From Natronincola ferrireducens (GTDB lineage Bacteria; Bacillota; Clostridia; Peptostreptococcales; Natronincolaceae): DNA of 64,000 nucleotides. The notes beneath the pieces were generated by a model that was not told where the DNA came from, did no database searches, and worked only from the letters and a program-made list of their open reading frames with translations. The stretch lies in assembly GCF_900100845.1 (NCBI RefSeq), contig NZ_FNFP01000007.1, positions 1 to 64,000 on the forward strand. Reading direction: 5' to 3'. Positions 9,593-18,756 of this stretch are shown here, piece after piece (the stretch's first letter is position 1; every line of letters begins with the position of its first letter). Both the position numbers and the translations under genes were made by a program.

Positions 9593-9612
9593 TCCTAAAA
9601 AAGTGTTATAAT
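9584..9612 (+). promoter_or_regulatory. extended -10 promoter of permease gene
   Basis: TGTTATAAT gives an extended -10 (TATAAT at 9607-9612). A poor -35 (TTCGCT, 9584-9589) is 17 bases upstream, inside the second PurR-like box. The predicted leader is about 60 bases. Apart from terminator, boxes and promoter, the gap 9290-9680 shows nothing else. Confidence 0.55.
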
Positions 9613-9680
9613 AATTATATGAAAATATGTAGGTATTTGCCTAGGGAAGCTAGATCAAGCCTAAACACAGGAGGAAAAAA

Positions 9681-11012
9681 ATGAAAAAGGACAATACTAT
9701 TTATAGCATCGATGGGATTCCATCATTAGGAACTGCAATTCCATTAGGATTACAACACGTTTTAGCAATGTTTGCAGGTAATGTTACCCCCTTAATTATT
9801 ATTGCCAATGCCTTGGGCTTGCCGATTGAAGAAAGAACCTTTTTAATCCAAGCGGCAATGTTTGTAGCAGGAATTACAACACTAATTCAGCTTTATCCTA
9901 TTGGACCAATTGGTGCAAAATTACCGATAGTGCAAGGGACAAGCTTTGGATTTTTACCAACTTGTTTAGCGATTTCAGCTAAGTATGGTCTAGCAGGTGT
10001 TTTAGGAGCTTCTTTTATTGGAGGATTTGTGGAAATATTTTTAGGTGTTTTTCTAAAGCCCTTAAGAAAGTATTTCCCACCTGTTGTAACGGGAACGGTA
10101 TTACTATCAATTGGATTATCCCTGTTGCCTACAGGGATACGATATTTTGCTGGAGGCGTAGGAACACCAGATTTTGGATCCTTTTCAAATTTACTGTTAG
10201 GTACAATTGTGCTTGCAACAATATTATTTTTTAAACAATTTACTAAAGGGATTACTAGTATGTCAGCAATATTAATTGGTTTACTAGTGGGTTATGCTGT
10301 AGCTATACCAATGGGAAAAGTAAATTTTGAAGTAGTAGGTGCAGCTGGATGGGTGGCTTTCCCAACACCTCTTAAATACGGCATGACTTTTCATATGGAT
10401 GCAATTATAGCAATGCTATTGATGTACATTGTAACAGCAGTTGAAACAGTTGGAGATATCTCTGGCATTACAATTGGTGGAGCAAACCGGGAGGCCACTG
10501 ATAAGGAGTTAGCCGGCGGGGTCATGGCTGATGGTCTTGGTAGTTCTATTGCTGCTATTTTCAATGTATTGCCCACTACATCCTTTAGTCAAAATGTTGG
10601 GATTGTAGCATTGACAGGAATCATGAATCGTTTTGTAGTAGCAGTAGGAGCTGTATTTTTAATTGCTGCGGGATTATTCCCCAAAGTAGGAGCAGTTGTT
10701 GCAATTATGCCCCAAAGTGTACTTGGGGGAGCAGCTATCGTTATGTTTTCTATGATAGCAATCAGTGGAATCAATTTGATTACTAAGGATTCACTAAAGG
10801 GAAAGAACAGTATTACTGTTGCTGTTGCTATGGGTCTTGGATTTGGATTGGGTTCAGTTCCAGAGGCGTTAGTCAACTTACCTGAAGCAATGAAATTAAT
10901 TTTTGGAGGTTCAGGCATCGTAGTTACAGGCTTGATTGCTATATTTCTAAATATTATTTTACCTGAAGATCAGGAAGAAACAACAATTGTTTTACAGAAG
11001 AAGGTTGCATAA
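9681..11012 (+). CDS. uracil-xanthine permease (NCS2 family)
   Basis: A 443-residue proton-coupled nucleobase transporter of the NCS2/UapA/PbuX family with about 14 membrane segments. Family motifs include QHVLAMFAGNVTPL near the N terminus, the TM3 loop PIVQGTSFGFLP, and AVETVGDISG followed by a helix with GLGSSIAAIFNVLPTTSFSQN, the NxGxxxxT-type signature region. The position ahead of a xanthine dehydrogenase-type enzyme and PurR-like boxes favours a purine (xanthine, hypoxanthine or urate) over uracil. It has its own terminator. Confidence 0.88.
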   Translation: MKKDNTIYSIDGIPSLGTAIPLGLQHVLAMFAGNVTPLIIIANALGLPIEERTFLIQAAMFVAGITTLIQLYPIGPIGAKLPIVQGTSFGFLPTCLAISAKYGLAGVLGASFIGGFVEIFLGVFLKPLRKYFPPVVTGTVLLSIGLSLLPTGIRYFAGGVGTPDFGSFSNLLLGTIVLATILFFKQFTKGITSMSAILIGLLVGYAVAIPMGKVNFEVVGAAGWVAFPTPLKYGMTFHMDAIIAMLLMYIVTAVETVGDISGITIGGANREATDKELAGGVMADGLGSSIAAIFNVLPTTSFSQNVGIVALTGIMNRFVVAVGAVFLIAAGLFPKVGAVVAIMPQSVLGGAAIVMFSMIAISGINLITKDSLKGKNSITVAVAMGLGFGLGSVPEALVNLPEAMKLIFGGSGIVVTGLIAIFLNIILPEDQEETTIVLQKKVA

Positions 11013-11041
11013 GGAGTATTAATTGGAAAATAACAAATAGT

Positions 11042-11096
11042 AATCCAGCATGAGAGGACTTGCTTCTGGTAAATCTCAGAATTGTGCTGGATTTTT
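11042..11096 (+). terminator. terminator after permease
   Basis: AATCCAGCA (11042-11050) pairs with TGCTGGATT (11085-11093) and is followed by TTTT; an AGATTT-rich inner part lies between. The xanthine dehydrogenase genes therefore have separate transcription or depend on read-through. Confidence 0.75.
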
Positions 11097-11166
11097 TCCG
11101 TGAAAGATTATAAAATTAATAAAGATAACTCAATAAAAAGCAGACTTTTTTGGAGGAGGAATTAAA

Positions 11167-11958
11167 GTGTTTACAATACAGCATTATGTTCAGCCAGAAA
11201 CATTGGAAGAAGCATATCAGCTTTTAATAGCTAAAAGGAATAACGTCATATTAGGGGGCTGTGCCTTTTTAAAAATGAGCAAGAAGAAAATTGGTACTGC
11301 AATTGATCTTTCAAAGTTGCAGTTGGATTTTATTCATGAAAAGGAAAATACTATTGAGATAGGAGCCATGACGACTTTTCGTTCATTAGAAACAAATCCT
11401 TGTTTAAATGAATATTTTAATGGTATTATACCTAAATCTATAAAGAATATTATAGGAGTACAATTTAGAAATATTGTTACTATAGGGGGGACTGTCTACT
11501 CACGATATGGATTTTCTGATTTGATTACAGCACTACTGGCATTGGAGGTTGATGTAGAACTGTATCATGGAGGGGTAGTTCCGTTAGAAGTATTTTTGAA
11601 GAATGGTGGGACCAAGGATATTTTGGTAAAGGTGATTGTACACAAAACCAACCAAAGTGCATCCTATCAAATGATGAGAAATTCCATTTCTGACTATCCT
11701 ATCCTCGCTGTAGCTGTCTCTAAAAAGGAAGATGATTGGAAAATTGTTATTGGTGCAAGACCGAGGAGAGCAGAAATTGCTGTAGAGGCTTCTAAATATC
11801 TAACACAGAATAATATCGATGAAACAAATATAAAACAAGCTGCTAATATAGCCATGGAGGAGTTGGCCTTTGGTACAAATATGAGGGGGCAAAAAAACTA
11901 CCGTGAAGCAATTATTGCTCCCCTACTAAAGAGAGGAATAGTGGAGGTTTTAAGATGA
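11167..11958 (+). CDS. xdhB: xanthine dehydrogenase-type FAD subunit
   Basis: The FAD-binding electron-transfer subunit of a molybdenum hydroxylase. It has the CO dehydrogenase flavoprotein fold: [14 protein letters not shown] (FAD pyrophosphate region) near residues 28-41, [11 protein letters not shown] near 64, and [16 protein letters not shown] near 104. At 263 residues it is short but normal for E. coli YgfM-like subunits. The start is a GTG after GGAGGAGG. The end overlaps the next gene by four bases (ATGA). Electrons pass from the 2Fe-2S subunit to FAD and then to an unknown acceptor. Confidence 0.85.
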   Translation: MFTIQHYVQPETLEEAYQLLIAKRNNVILGGCAFLKMSKKKIGTAIDLSKLQLDFIHEKENTIEIGAMTTFRSLETNPCLNEYFNGIIPKSIKNIIGVQFRNIVTIGGTVYSRYGFSDLITALLALEVDVELYHGGVVPLEVFLKNGGTKDILVKVIVHKTNQSASYQMMRNSISDYPILAVAVSKKEDDWKIVIGARPRRAEIAVEASKYLTQNNIDETNIKQAANIAMEELAFGTNMRGQKNYREAIIAPLLKRGIVEVLR

Positions 11959-12401
11959 AAATAGAAGCTATTATTAATAATAAAAAAGTTCAAATGGAAG
12001 TAGCTGGAGATGAGTTTTTAGTAGATACTCTAAGACGATATGGTTATGCCAGTGTAAAAAGAGGGTGTGATACAGGGGCCTGTGGATTATGTACTGTTTG
12101 GGTGAATGGACGACCTACTCTTTCTTGTTCTACATTAGCCCCCACCGTCGATAGAAAAGAGATTACTACCATCGAAGGGCTACAGGAAGAAGCTAAGGAA
12201 TTTGCTGAATTTCTAGTTAATGAAGGAGCAGACCAATGTGGCTTTTGTAGTCCTGGATTTGTTATGACAGTGCTAGCAATGAAGAGAGAACTGGAAAACC
12301 CTACAGAAGAGGAAATCCAGCACTATCTAGTAGGAAACCTTTGTCGCTGTACTGGCTATGCAGGACAACTAAGAGCCATTAAAAAGTATTTGGAGGTATA
12401 G
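11955..12401 (+). CDS. xdhC: xanthine dehydrogenase-type [2Fe-2S] subunit
   Basis: Carries the two iron-sulfur clusters linking the molybdenum site to FAD. The plant-type cluster ligands are C38, C43, C46 and C58; the second cluster uses C95, C98, C130 and C132 (QCGFCSP and LCRCTGY). The 148-residue length is standard. It overlaps the preceding gene and is followed after one base by the large subunit. Confidence 0.92.
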   Translation: MKIEAIINNKKVQMEVAGDEFLVDTLRRYGYASVKRGCDTGACGLCTVWVNGRPTLSCSTLAPTVDRKEITTIEGLQEEAKEFAEFLVNEGADQCGFCSPGFVMTVLAMKRELENPTEEEIQHYLVGNLCRCTGYAGQLRAIKKYLEV

Positions 12402-12402
12402 C

Positions 12403-14709
12403 ATGATGAAATTTGTTAATCAACCAATTAAAAAGATAGATGGAATGGATATAGCAACGGGAAAACCAGTGTATACCGATGATCTTGTTATGACCAATGC
12501 ATTAATCGTAAAAATTCTTCGAAGTCCCCATGCCTTTGCTGAAATTAAATCTATTGACACCTCTAGGGCAGAAAGTTTACCAGGAGTTGAGTGCGTTTTA
12601 ACCTATAAGGACGTACCAAATGTTCGATTTACTACGGCAGGACAGTCTCATCCAGAGCCGTCTCCCTATGACCGATTAATCCTTGATAAGATTCTGCGAT
12701 ATGTGGGGGATGAGGTGGCGATCGTTGCAGCTGTGGACGAGAAAACAGCCAATAGGGCACTGGAACTGATTAAAGTGGAGTACGAAGTGATGGAGCCGGT
12801 CTTAGATTTTGAAGAAGCCATTGGTCATTCAACAGTAATTCATCCCGAGGATAATTTACACGTTAATTTTGACATAGGTTTTAATCAGCACAAAAATATA
12901 GCATCTTCAGTAATTATTGAAACAGGAGATATTCAAGAAGCTTTTAGTGAGTGTGCTCATATTGTGGAGGAAACCTATTATACACAGGCTCAGTCCCATG
13001 CTATGATGGAGACCTATCGTGCTTTTAGTTATTTAGATCTTAATGGAAGACTTTCAGTAGTAAGTTCTACTCAAATTCCTTTTCATGTTCGAAGGATATT
13101 GGCAAGGGCACTTCAAATACCTGCTAGTAAAATAAGAGTAATCAAGCCAAGGATTGGTGGAGGATTTGGTGGAAAGCAAACCGCTTCAGTAGAGATATTT
13201 CCTGCTATTGTAACCCTTAAAACAGGAAAGCCAGCAAAGATTATTTATGACCGTAAGGAAAGCTTCAGCTGTACCACTAGTCGTCATGCAATGAGGATTA
13301 AGGTCAAGCTAGGGGCGGATAAGGATGGTAGAATTCTAGCCATTGACATGGAGGGTCTGGCTGATACTGGAGCTTATGGAGAACATGCCTCTACAGTATT
13401 TAGTGTAACAGGCTATAAAACACTTCCACTGTACAATCAGACTAAGGCAGCCCGCTATCATGGTCATGCTGTTTATACAAATAAGATGACTGCTGGAGCT
13501 TTTAGGGGTTATGGTGTGACCCAAGGAACCTTTGCTCTTGAATCTGCCGTCAATCAGTTAGCCGACAAATTGAACATGGACCCAGCCAAACTGAGGGAAA
13601 TTAACATAATAAAAGAGGGAGAGAGTAATCCTGTATTAGGTCAAAAGGAGGATGGTACCCCAGTTAAGATGGAGAGCTGTGCTTTAGACCGTTGTATTAA
13701 AAAAGGTAAAGAGTTAATTAAATGGGATGAAAAATTTCCCCGTTATGAAGTAAGTGACACAAAGGTAAGAGGACTAGGTATGGCCATTACCATGCAGGGT
13801 TCTGGGATTGCAAAAATCGATACGGCTTCTGCAATCATCAAGTTAAATGATGATGGATTTTTCACCTTATCATTAGGCTCAACAGATATGGGTACAGGGA
13901 GTGATACAATCCTGGCCCAGATGGCGGCTGAGGTATTAGAAATACCATTGGATAAAATCATTGTCCACGCAGTTGATACCGACGTTTCCCCCTTTGATAC
14001 AGGGTCCTATGCTTCCAGTACAACCTATGTCACAGGAAACGCTGTAATTAAAGCGGCAGAGGATATAAAGGAACAGATCATAAAATATGGTGCTAAATTT
14101 CTAAACCTATCTATAGAGAATGTAGAATTTGACGGTAATTATGTCAAGGAATTGGATGGAAATAATAGGATTTCTCTAGATGAAATCGCACAGAGGGTTA
14201 TATCTGGAGAAGGGAAAAGTCAATTAATCGGTCACGGCAGCTTTGGTGGTGATACCAGCCCGGCTCCGTTTATTGCAGGATTTGCAGAGGTGGAAATAGA
14301 TAAGGAAACCGGTAAAATTGACTTGATAGACTATATTGCAGTAATAGATTGTGGAACTGTAATCAATCCTAACTTAGCTACAATTCAAGCAGAGGGTGGA
14401 TTAGTACAAGGGATTGGGATGGCCTTATTTGAAGACGTTGTCTATAGTAGTAAAGGTAAGCTACAAACCAATACTTTGATGCAGTATAAAATACCTTGTC
14501 GTAAGGATATCGGTAAGCTGACAGTAGAATTTGAACCTAGCTTTGAACCATCAGGACCCTTTGGAGCAAAATCTATTGGTGAAGTGGTGATTAATACACC
14601 ACCTCCTGCCATTGCCCATGCGGTATATAATGCAGTAGGGGTAAATATAAGGAATTTACCAATCACCCCAGAAAAGGTTCTAATGGAGATGCTAAAAGAT
14701 AAGAAATAG
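12403..14709 (+). CDS. xdhA: xanthine dehydrogenase-type molybdenum-binding subunit
   Basis: The catalytic subunit, 768 residues, which hydroxylates a purine-like heterocycle at a molybdenum-pyranopterin centre. Landmarks are IGGGFGGKQ (cofactor loop, about 248), GAFRGYGVTQ (about 366) and the C-terminal FGAKSIGE, whose Glu is the catalytic base of the family. Xanthine or hypoxanthine is the likely substrate given the upstream permease, but nicotinate or other N-heterocycles cannot be excluded. No yqeB/yqeC-type selenium accessory genes and no cofactor insertion chaperone (XdhC/CoxI type) are in the window. Confidence 0.87.
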   Translation: MMKFVNQPIKKIDGMDIATGKPVYTDDLVMTNALIVKILRSPHAFAEIKSIDTSRAESLPGVECVLTYKDVPNVRFTTAGQSHPEPSPYDRLILDKILRYVGDEVAIVAAVDEKTANRALELIKVEYEVMEPVLDFEEAIGHSTVIHPEDNLHVNFDIGFNQHKNIASSVIIETGDIQEAFSECAHIVEETYYTQAQSHAMMETYRAFSYLDLNGRLSVVSSTQIPFHVRRILARALQIPASKIRVIKPRIGGGFGGKQTASVEIFPAIVTLKTGKPAKIIYDRKESFSCTTSRHAMRIKVKLGADKDGRILAIDMEGLADTGAYGEHASTVFSVTGYKTLPLYNQTKAARYHGHAVYTNKMTAGAFRGYGVTQGTFALESAVNQLADKLNMDPAKLREINIIKEGESNPVLGQKEDGTPVKMESCALDRCIKKGKELIKWDEKFPRYEVSDTKVRGLGMAITMQGSGIAKIDTASAIIKLNDDGFFTLSLGSTDMGTGSDTILAQMAAEVLEIPLDKIIVHAVDTDVSPFDTGSYASSTTYVTGNAVIKAAEDIKEQIIKYGAKFLNLSIENVEFDGNYVKELDGNNRISLDEIAQRVISGEGKSQLIGHGSFGGDTSPAPFIAGFAEVEIDKETGKIDLIDYIAVIDCGTVINPNLATIQAEGGLVQGIGMALFEDVVYSSKGKLQTNTLMQYKIPCRKDIGKLTVEFEPSFEPSGPFGAKSIGEVVINTPPPAIAHAVYNAVGVNIRNLPITPEKVLMEMLKDKK

Positions 14710-14721
14710 CAAGATAAAATA

Positions 14722-14772
14722 ATGGAGAATAATTAGCAGGGTTTTTCTGTGCTGGTTATTCTCTGTTTTTTT
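14722..14772 (+). terminator. terminator after xdh operon
   Basis: GGAGAATAA near 14724 pairs with TTATTCTC near 14757, followed by a seven-T run. The rest of the gap up to 14950 shows no gene. Confidence 0.75.
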
Positions 14773-14950
14773 CAAGCTATATAGTAGATAGAAAAGCTGT
14801 TATAGTATTTTATGTATTTTCCTTTTTTATAGTCTAAAACCTCTTGGTTGTTGTCAATACTTGAAATAGATAAAAAATAGTATTAATACCTAAAAAATTA
14901 TGATTGTTGTTGCTATATAAATAACCAAAAGGAAAAAAGGAGAGAAGTGC

Positions 14951-15295
14951 ATGGATATTATTGAAAAAAATTTACACTATTTTATTGATAAGCATAAGGA
15001 AATCTATGAAGCATACGAGAACTACGGACATAAGCTGCATGAAAAGGGAGGCCCTTTAGATGCAAAGACACGATGGTTGATTAAAGTGGCTATCTCTGCT
15101 GCATGCCAGTATGAATTTGCCCTTAGAACCCACATACGAAAGGCCTATCGTTGTGGATGTACCCTAGAAGAAATAGAACATGCTATTATGCTAGTTGCTC
15201 CCAGTGGGGGTTTCCCCAAAATGATGGAGGCTTTGTTAGTACTTAGAGATGAAAATTGGCCCCCAAATCCCCTGCCCTTTAAAAATGAAGGGTAA
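14951..15295 (+). CDS. carboxymuconolactone decarboxylase-family (AhpD-like) protein
   Basis: A 114-residue all-helical CMD protein. The family core is ISAACQYEFALRTHIRKAYRCGCTLEEI: a Cys, the Glu and the His six residues later follow the AhpD-like active-site arrangement, although the usual CxxC pair is reduced to one Cys at that place. Members act in peroxide defence or as decarboxylases; the reaction here is unknown. It is monocistronic, with a GGAGAG site and a strong terminator. Confidence 0.75.
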   Translation: MDIIEKNLHYFIDKHKEIYEAYENYGHKLHEKGGPLDAKTRWLIKVAISAACQYEFALRTHIRKAYRCGCTLEEIEHAIMLVAPSGGFPKMMEALLVLRDENWPPNPLPFKNEG

Positions 15296-15357
15296 AAAAG
15301 ATGGGATAATAATAAAATAAGAAAACTTCTAGGCAATAGATAACATACAACAGTACA

Positions 15358-15398
15358 AACCCAAATATCCCTAAGTTATTGGGATATTTGGGTTTTTT
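15358..15398 (+). terminator. terminator after CMD gene
   Basis: AACCCAAATATCCC (15358-15371) pairs with GGGATATTTGGGTT (15381-15394), followed by TTTT. Confidence 0.9.
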
Positions 15399-15537
15399 AG
15401 AGGCTAAAAATCTTTATCTTTAAACTACCTAAGTATAGGTTTAACACAGAAAATCTATTATAAATAAATTAAGTAAAAGTTCATTTTAAGATGAATATAT
15501 TTAAAAAGGATGATATAATCAAATTATTCACACTTTT

Positions 15538-15684
15538 ATGATTAACCAAAGCAAAACCTGTATAAATAGAGGGTCTATTACTATAAAGGCTGGAGATTTT
15601 GATAGGAAAGACCTTGAAGTAGAAGACTATAGAGTGTTTATTGGTGAAGAAGAGATGGGAGAGGTAGTATGGGAAAAGTTTTAG
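15538..15684 (+). CDS. small ORF overlapping YczE-like gene
   Basis: A 48-codon frame starting MINQSKTC and ending GEVVWEKF. It overlaps the start of the next gene by 16 bases, which would couple the two by translation. A TATAAT-like -10 (15514-15519) lies so close upstream that the mRNA leader would be about a dozen bases. The acidic composition looks protein-like, but no family was recognised. It may instead be the leader of the membrane-protein gene. Confidence 0.35.
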   Translation: MINQSKTCINRGSITIKAGDFDRKDLEVEDYRVFIGEEEMGEVVWEKF

Positions 15685-16382
15685 CAAATCATTGGAAAAA
15701 AGAAAAGCTAGAGAGCTTTATAAAAAGATGTATTTTATATGTGGTGGGATTATTTGTTTTAGCCCTAGGGGTAATATTTTCTGTAAAATCCAATCTAGGG
15801 GTAACACCAGTAACCTCTATACCCTATGTATTAAGTGTGATAGCCAATCGTGATCTAGGCTTGGTTACAACAACGATTTTTACCTTTTATGTGTTTTTAC
15901 AAATCCTTATTTTAAGAGGACAGTTTCAATTAAAGCAATTGCTGCAAATTGTATGTGCCAGTATTTTTGGTATATTTGTGACATTGGCCAACAGAATATT
16001 TATATTTAATGCTCCAGCTACTTATGGGGGTCAGGTGCTCTTTCTATTAATAAGCATTGTATTGGTGGCAATTGGGCTACTGTTATATCTGGCAGCAGAT
16101 ATTATACCTCAACCTGCAGAAGGCTTGGTTTTAACTATAGCTCAAAAAAAGAAGATAGAATTCTCCAAGGCAAAAATTCTATTTGATATTACCTGTGTTT
16201 CTTTATCTATCTTATTGATTCTATTGACTATGGGAGAATTACAGGGGATACGAGAGGGAACTCTTATCTCTGCTATTGGTATAGGAAAGGTACTAGGAAT
16301 TTTAAGCAAAAGATTTAAAAAGTATTTGATTGGCTTTTGTACAGAAAAAGAAGCTGATTTTACAAAAGTTGAATTAGAATAA
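15669..16382 (+). CDS. YczE/YitT-like integral membrane protein
   Basis: A 237-residue protein with about five to six hydrophobic helices. The N-terminal pattern GLFVLALGVIFSVKSNLGVTPVTSIPYV and the later ADIIPQPAEGLVL are typical of the YczE/YitT-like family (DUF6198 group), whose transport role is unknown. A GGGAGAGG site precedes the ATG. The gene is not clearly in an operon with the following MFS gene. Confidence 0.75.
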   Translation: MGKVLANHWKKEKLESFIKRCILYVVGLFVLALGVIFSVKSNLGVTPVTSIPYVLSVIANRDLGLVTTTIFTFYVFLQILILRGQFQLKQLLQIVCASIFGIFVTLANRIFIFNAPATYGGQVLFLLISIVLVAIGLLLYLAADIIPQPAEGLVLTIAQKKKIEFSKAKILFDITCVSLSILLILLTMGELQGIREGTLISAIGIGKVLGILSKRFKKYLIGFCTEKEADFTKVELE

Positions 16383-16454
16383 ATGGTAAAAATAGTATAG
16401 CTACCAATAAAAAGATACACAAGGGGTTTGACATCTTGGTGAAAAAATCTATCG

Positions 16455-16490
16455 GCAAACATGGTATTTTTTCCTTTGTTTGCTTTTTTT
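16455..16490 (+). terminator. Rho-independent terminator
   Basis: GCAAACA (16455-16461) pairs with TGTTTGC (16477-16483), followed by seven T residues. Confidence 0.75.
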
Positions 16491-16568
16491 GTTTTTTGAT
16501 TTAATCAAGCTCCCGTTGCTACAGTCATAGATAACAAATAGACTTACATAGATCATAAAGGGAATCTC

Positions 16569-16597
16569 TTGACAAAATGAAAATTTTGCAATATTGT
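16569..16597 (+). promoter_or_regulatory. sigma-A-type promoter
   Basis: TTGACA (16569-16574) and TATTGT (16592-16597) are 17 bases apart. The predicted transcript starts at about 16604, directly at an AGGAGGGG ribosome site. Confidence 0.65.
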
Positions 16598-16619
16598 TTA
16601 AATTTAGGAGGGGTTAGCT

Positions 16620-16664
16620 ATGGTCATAATTGACAAAGAGAATATACTAAGAGAGGCTACATAG
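16620..16664 (+). other. 14-codon leader ORF
   Basis: A frame MVIIDKENILREAT follows the promoter above and a strong AGGAGGGG site (16607-16614) at good spacing. It ends 100 bases before the MFS transporter gene. It could be a leader peptide or the stump of a decayed gene; the same frame continues after the stop for ten more codons. No further feature is seen between 16665 and 16763. Confidence 0.35.
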
Positions 16665-16763
16665 ATAAGAGAGGAAAAATTCATATACAGAAAGTAATAA
16701 AGAAAAAAATCCTCTAAGCCAATATTTTATGTCTTAAGTAAAGGGAAAGGAATAGTTGCATAC

Positions 16764-17981
16764 ATGAAACACATAAAGAATAAAGCAAAACAAGTAGTAC
16801 TGGCATCTATAGGAATAAATTTTTCAACAGGAATGATGTACACTTGGAGTTTAATAAGCAAAGAACTTACGGAACAGTTTAACTGGACAAGTAAAGAAGC
16901 ATCATTACCCTATACGATTAACACCGTTTGCTTTGTGCTGGCAATGGTGGTATTTGGAAAAATTCAGGATAGTAAAGGACCAAGATTTACTGGGACTTTA
17001 GGGACTATACTAATAGGATTAGGATTTTTATTATCTGGATTTACTAAAAGCGCAACCATCATGCTTTTTACAATAGGATTACTAGCAGGAGCTGGCACAG
17101 GGATGATTGTAATATCAACAACACCTCCTGCGTTGAAATGGTATTCTCCTCAAATCAAAGGGAAGATTACAGGGATTTTAGCAGCTAGTGTGGGTATGTC
17201 ATCTATATTTTATTCGATTTTAGGGGATTTTATGCTAAAGACATTTGGAATACCTAAGACGTTTATTTATATAGGAATAGGAGTTTTAGTGGGCACTTTA
17301 ATATTAGCTCAATTGTTAGTGAACCCACCAGAAGGATTTATCCCCCAAGGAGCAGTCCATATAAAGGAATCATTTGATAAGTTGACTGACTATACCTGGA
17401 AAGAGATGTTAAATTCAGTAGATTTTTATAAGCTTTGGTTAATGTTAGGTTTTTCCTCTTCTGCGGGACTAATGATAATAAGTCATATATCCAATATTGC
17501 AAGATTACAAGTCAACTGGGGAGGTGGATTTCTTTTAGTAATGTTTTTGGGAATTTTTAATACATTAGGAAGAATAATTGGGGGGAGTTTATCCGATAAA
17601 ATAGGTAGAACAAATCTAATGAAAATAATTTTTGTCCTTCAAGGTATAAACATGGCTCTATTTGCAAGTTATAGGAGTATACCTTTGATAGCTTTAGGTG
17701 TAGGAATTTGTGGACTATGCTATGGTGCAGGATTTGCAGTGTTGCCAGCAGCATTAGCAGACAAATATGGGAACAAAAACTTTGGAATAAACTATGGACT
17801 AATGTTTACAGGATGGGGATTAGGAGGAATAATAGGTCCAATGATGGGGGCTGCAATATTTGATGCAACCAATAGCTACATTCTAGCATATAAAGTTGCT
17901 CTAATATTGCTAATAATAACATCGATAGTAGCTTTTACATTTAAAGACGAACAAGAAAACTGGATTAAATCAAATCTATGA
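16764..17981 (+). CDS. oxalate/formate antiporter-type MFS transporter
   Basis: A 405-residue carrier with twelve predicted helices. The OFA-family N terminus (GINFSTGMMYTWSLISKELTEQFNW), the SLPYTINTVCF helix 2 and the GKIQDSKGPR loop 2-3 identify the group. Members exchange small carboxylates, but substrates vary. It precedes an ECF S component and a putative desulfidase on the same strand with a 200-base gap, so a link with them is possible but not proven. Confidence 0.8.
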   Translation: MKHIKNKAKQVVLASIGINFSTGMMYTWSLISKELTEQFNWTSKEASLPYTINTVCFVLAMVVFGKIQDSKGPRFTGTLGTILIGLGFLLSGFTKSATIMLFTIGLLAGAGTGMIVISTTPPALKWYSPQIKGKITGILAASVGMSSIFYSILGDFMLKTFGIPKTFIYIGIGVLVGTLILAQLLVNPPEGFIPQGAVHIKESFDKLTDYTWKEMLNSVDFYKLWLMLGFSSSAGLMIISHISNIARLQVNWGGGFLLVMFLGIFNTLGRIIGGSLSDKIGRTNLMKIIFVLQGINMALFASYRSIPLIALGVGICGLCYGAGFAVLPAALADKYGNKNFGINYGLMFTGWGLGGIIGPMMGAAIFDATNSYILAYKVALILLIITSIVAFTFKDEQENWIKSNL

Positions 17982-18180
17982 CATTATTACATAGTGGGTA
18001 ACATTTTTAAAAATATTAGCAGATAGGTTTCCTGTGAAACTTTAATTTTAAAAATATTAACCCAAAACAATTCATTATTTTTATAGGAATGGAACTGAAC
18101 ATTGAAACTTTCAATTGTACCTTTTTTTACCAAATTGATAAAATTGAAGAAAATATATCATTTTGTTAGGAGGAATTATA

Positions 18181-18756
18181 TTGAAAAGTTCACCATTTCG
18201 ATCTACAAATGCTATGATTATGGCTTCACTAGGAATTGTAATCAACATTGTCTTTGGGACTATTGTACAAACATTACAAATTCCATTATTGTTCTTAGAT
18301 ACCATAGGAACCATTTTTGTAGCAGTAGTGCTGGGACCCTTTGCTGGAGCATTAACAGGAGGATTAACCAATATCATTCAAGGAATGATTACAAATCCTA
18401 AAAATATTCCATTTGCTATTGTAAATATTGGAATTGGATTGATTGTAGGATTCATTGCTAAAAGATTTAAATTTAATTTGAAGGTGGCTGCAATTACTGG
18501 ACTTATATTATCTATAGTAGCCCCTTTGATAGGAACACCAATAGCTGTATTTGTATATGGCGGTGTAACAGGAGGAGGAACTGATCTTATTTTTGCTTGG
18601 CTACTAGCTAGTGGACAAAGGATTTTTACTGCAGCTTTTATACCAAGGATTACAGGAAACTTTGTAGATAAAATTGCTAGTTGTATATTAGTTTCTTTAT
18701 TAATACAAAAACTTCCACAAAATTTTATTAAAGAGAAGTTTGCTAAAAATGCATAG
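18181..18756 (+). CDS. ECF transporter S component (CD3073-like)
   Basis: A 191-residue membrane protein with about six helices and the loop LFLDTIGTIFVAVVLGP found in the S component family annotated as CD3073-like in Clostridioides. S components bind a vitamin or nucleobase-like compound and share an EcfA/A'/T module that is not encoded here. The TTG at 18181 is preferred because TTAGGAGG lies at 18166-18172 directly upstream. The gene end overlaps the TudS-like gene by eight bases, indicating joint function. Confidence 0.8.
   Translation: MKSSPFRSTNAMIMASLGIVINIVFGTIVQTLQIPLLFLDTIGTIFVAVVLGPFAGALTGGLTNIIQGMITNPKNIPFAIVNIGIGLIVGFIAKRFKFNLKVAAITGLILSIVAPLIGTPIAVFVYGGVTGGGTDLIFAWLLASGQRIFTAAFIPRITGNFVDKIASCILVSLLIQKLPQNFIKEKFAKNA

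Noticed and set aside
9613-9680. A possible riboswitch in the leader of the xanthine/uracil permease
   Set aside because: The leader is about 60 bases and lacks the conserved loops of the purine riboswitch or any other class I could match; only short AGG/CCT pairings are present.
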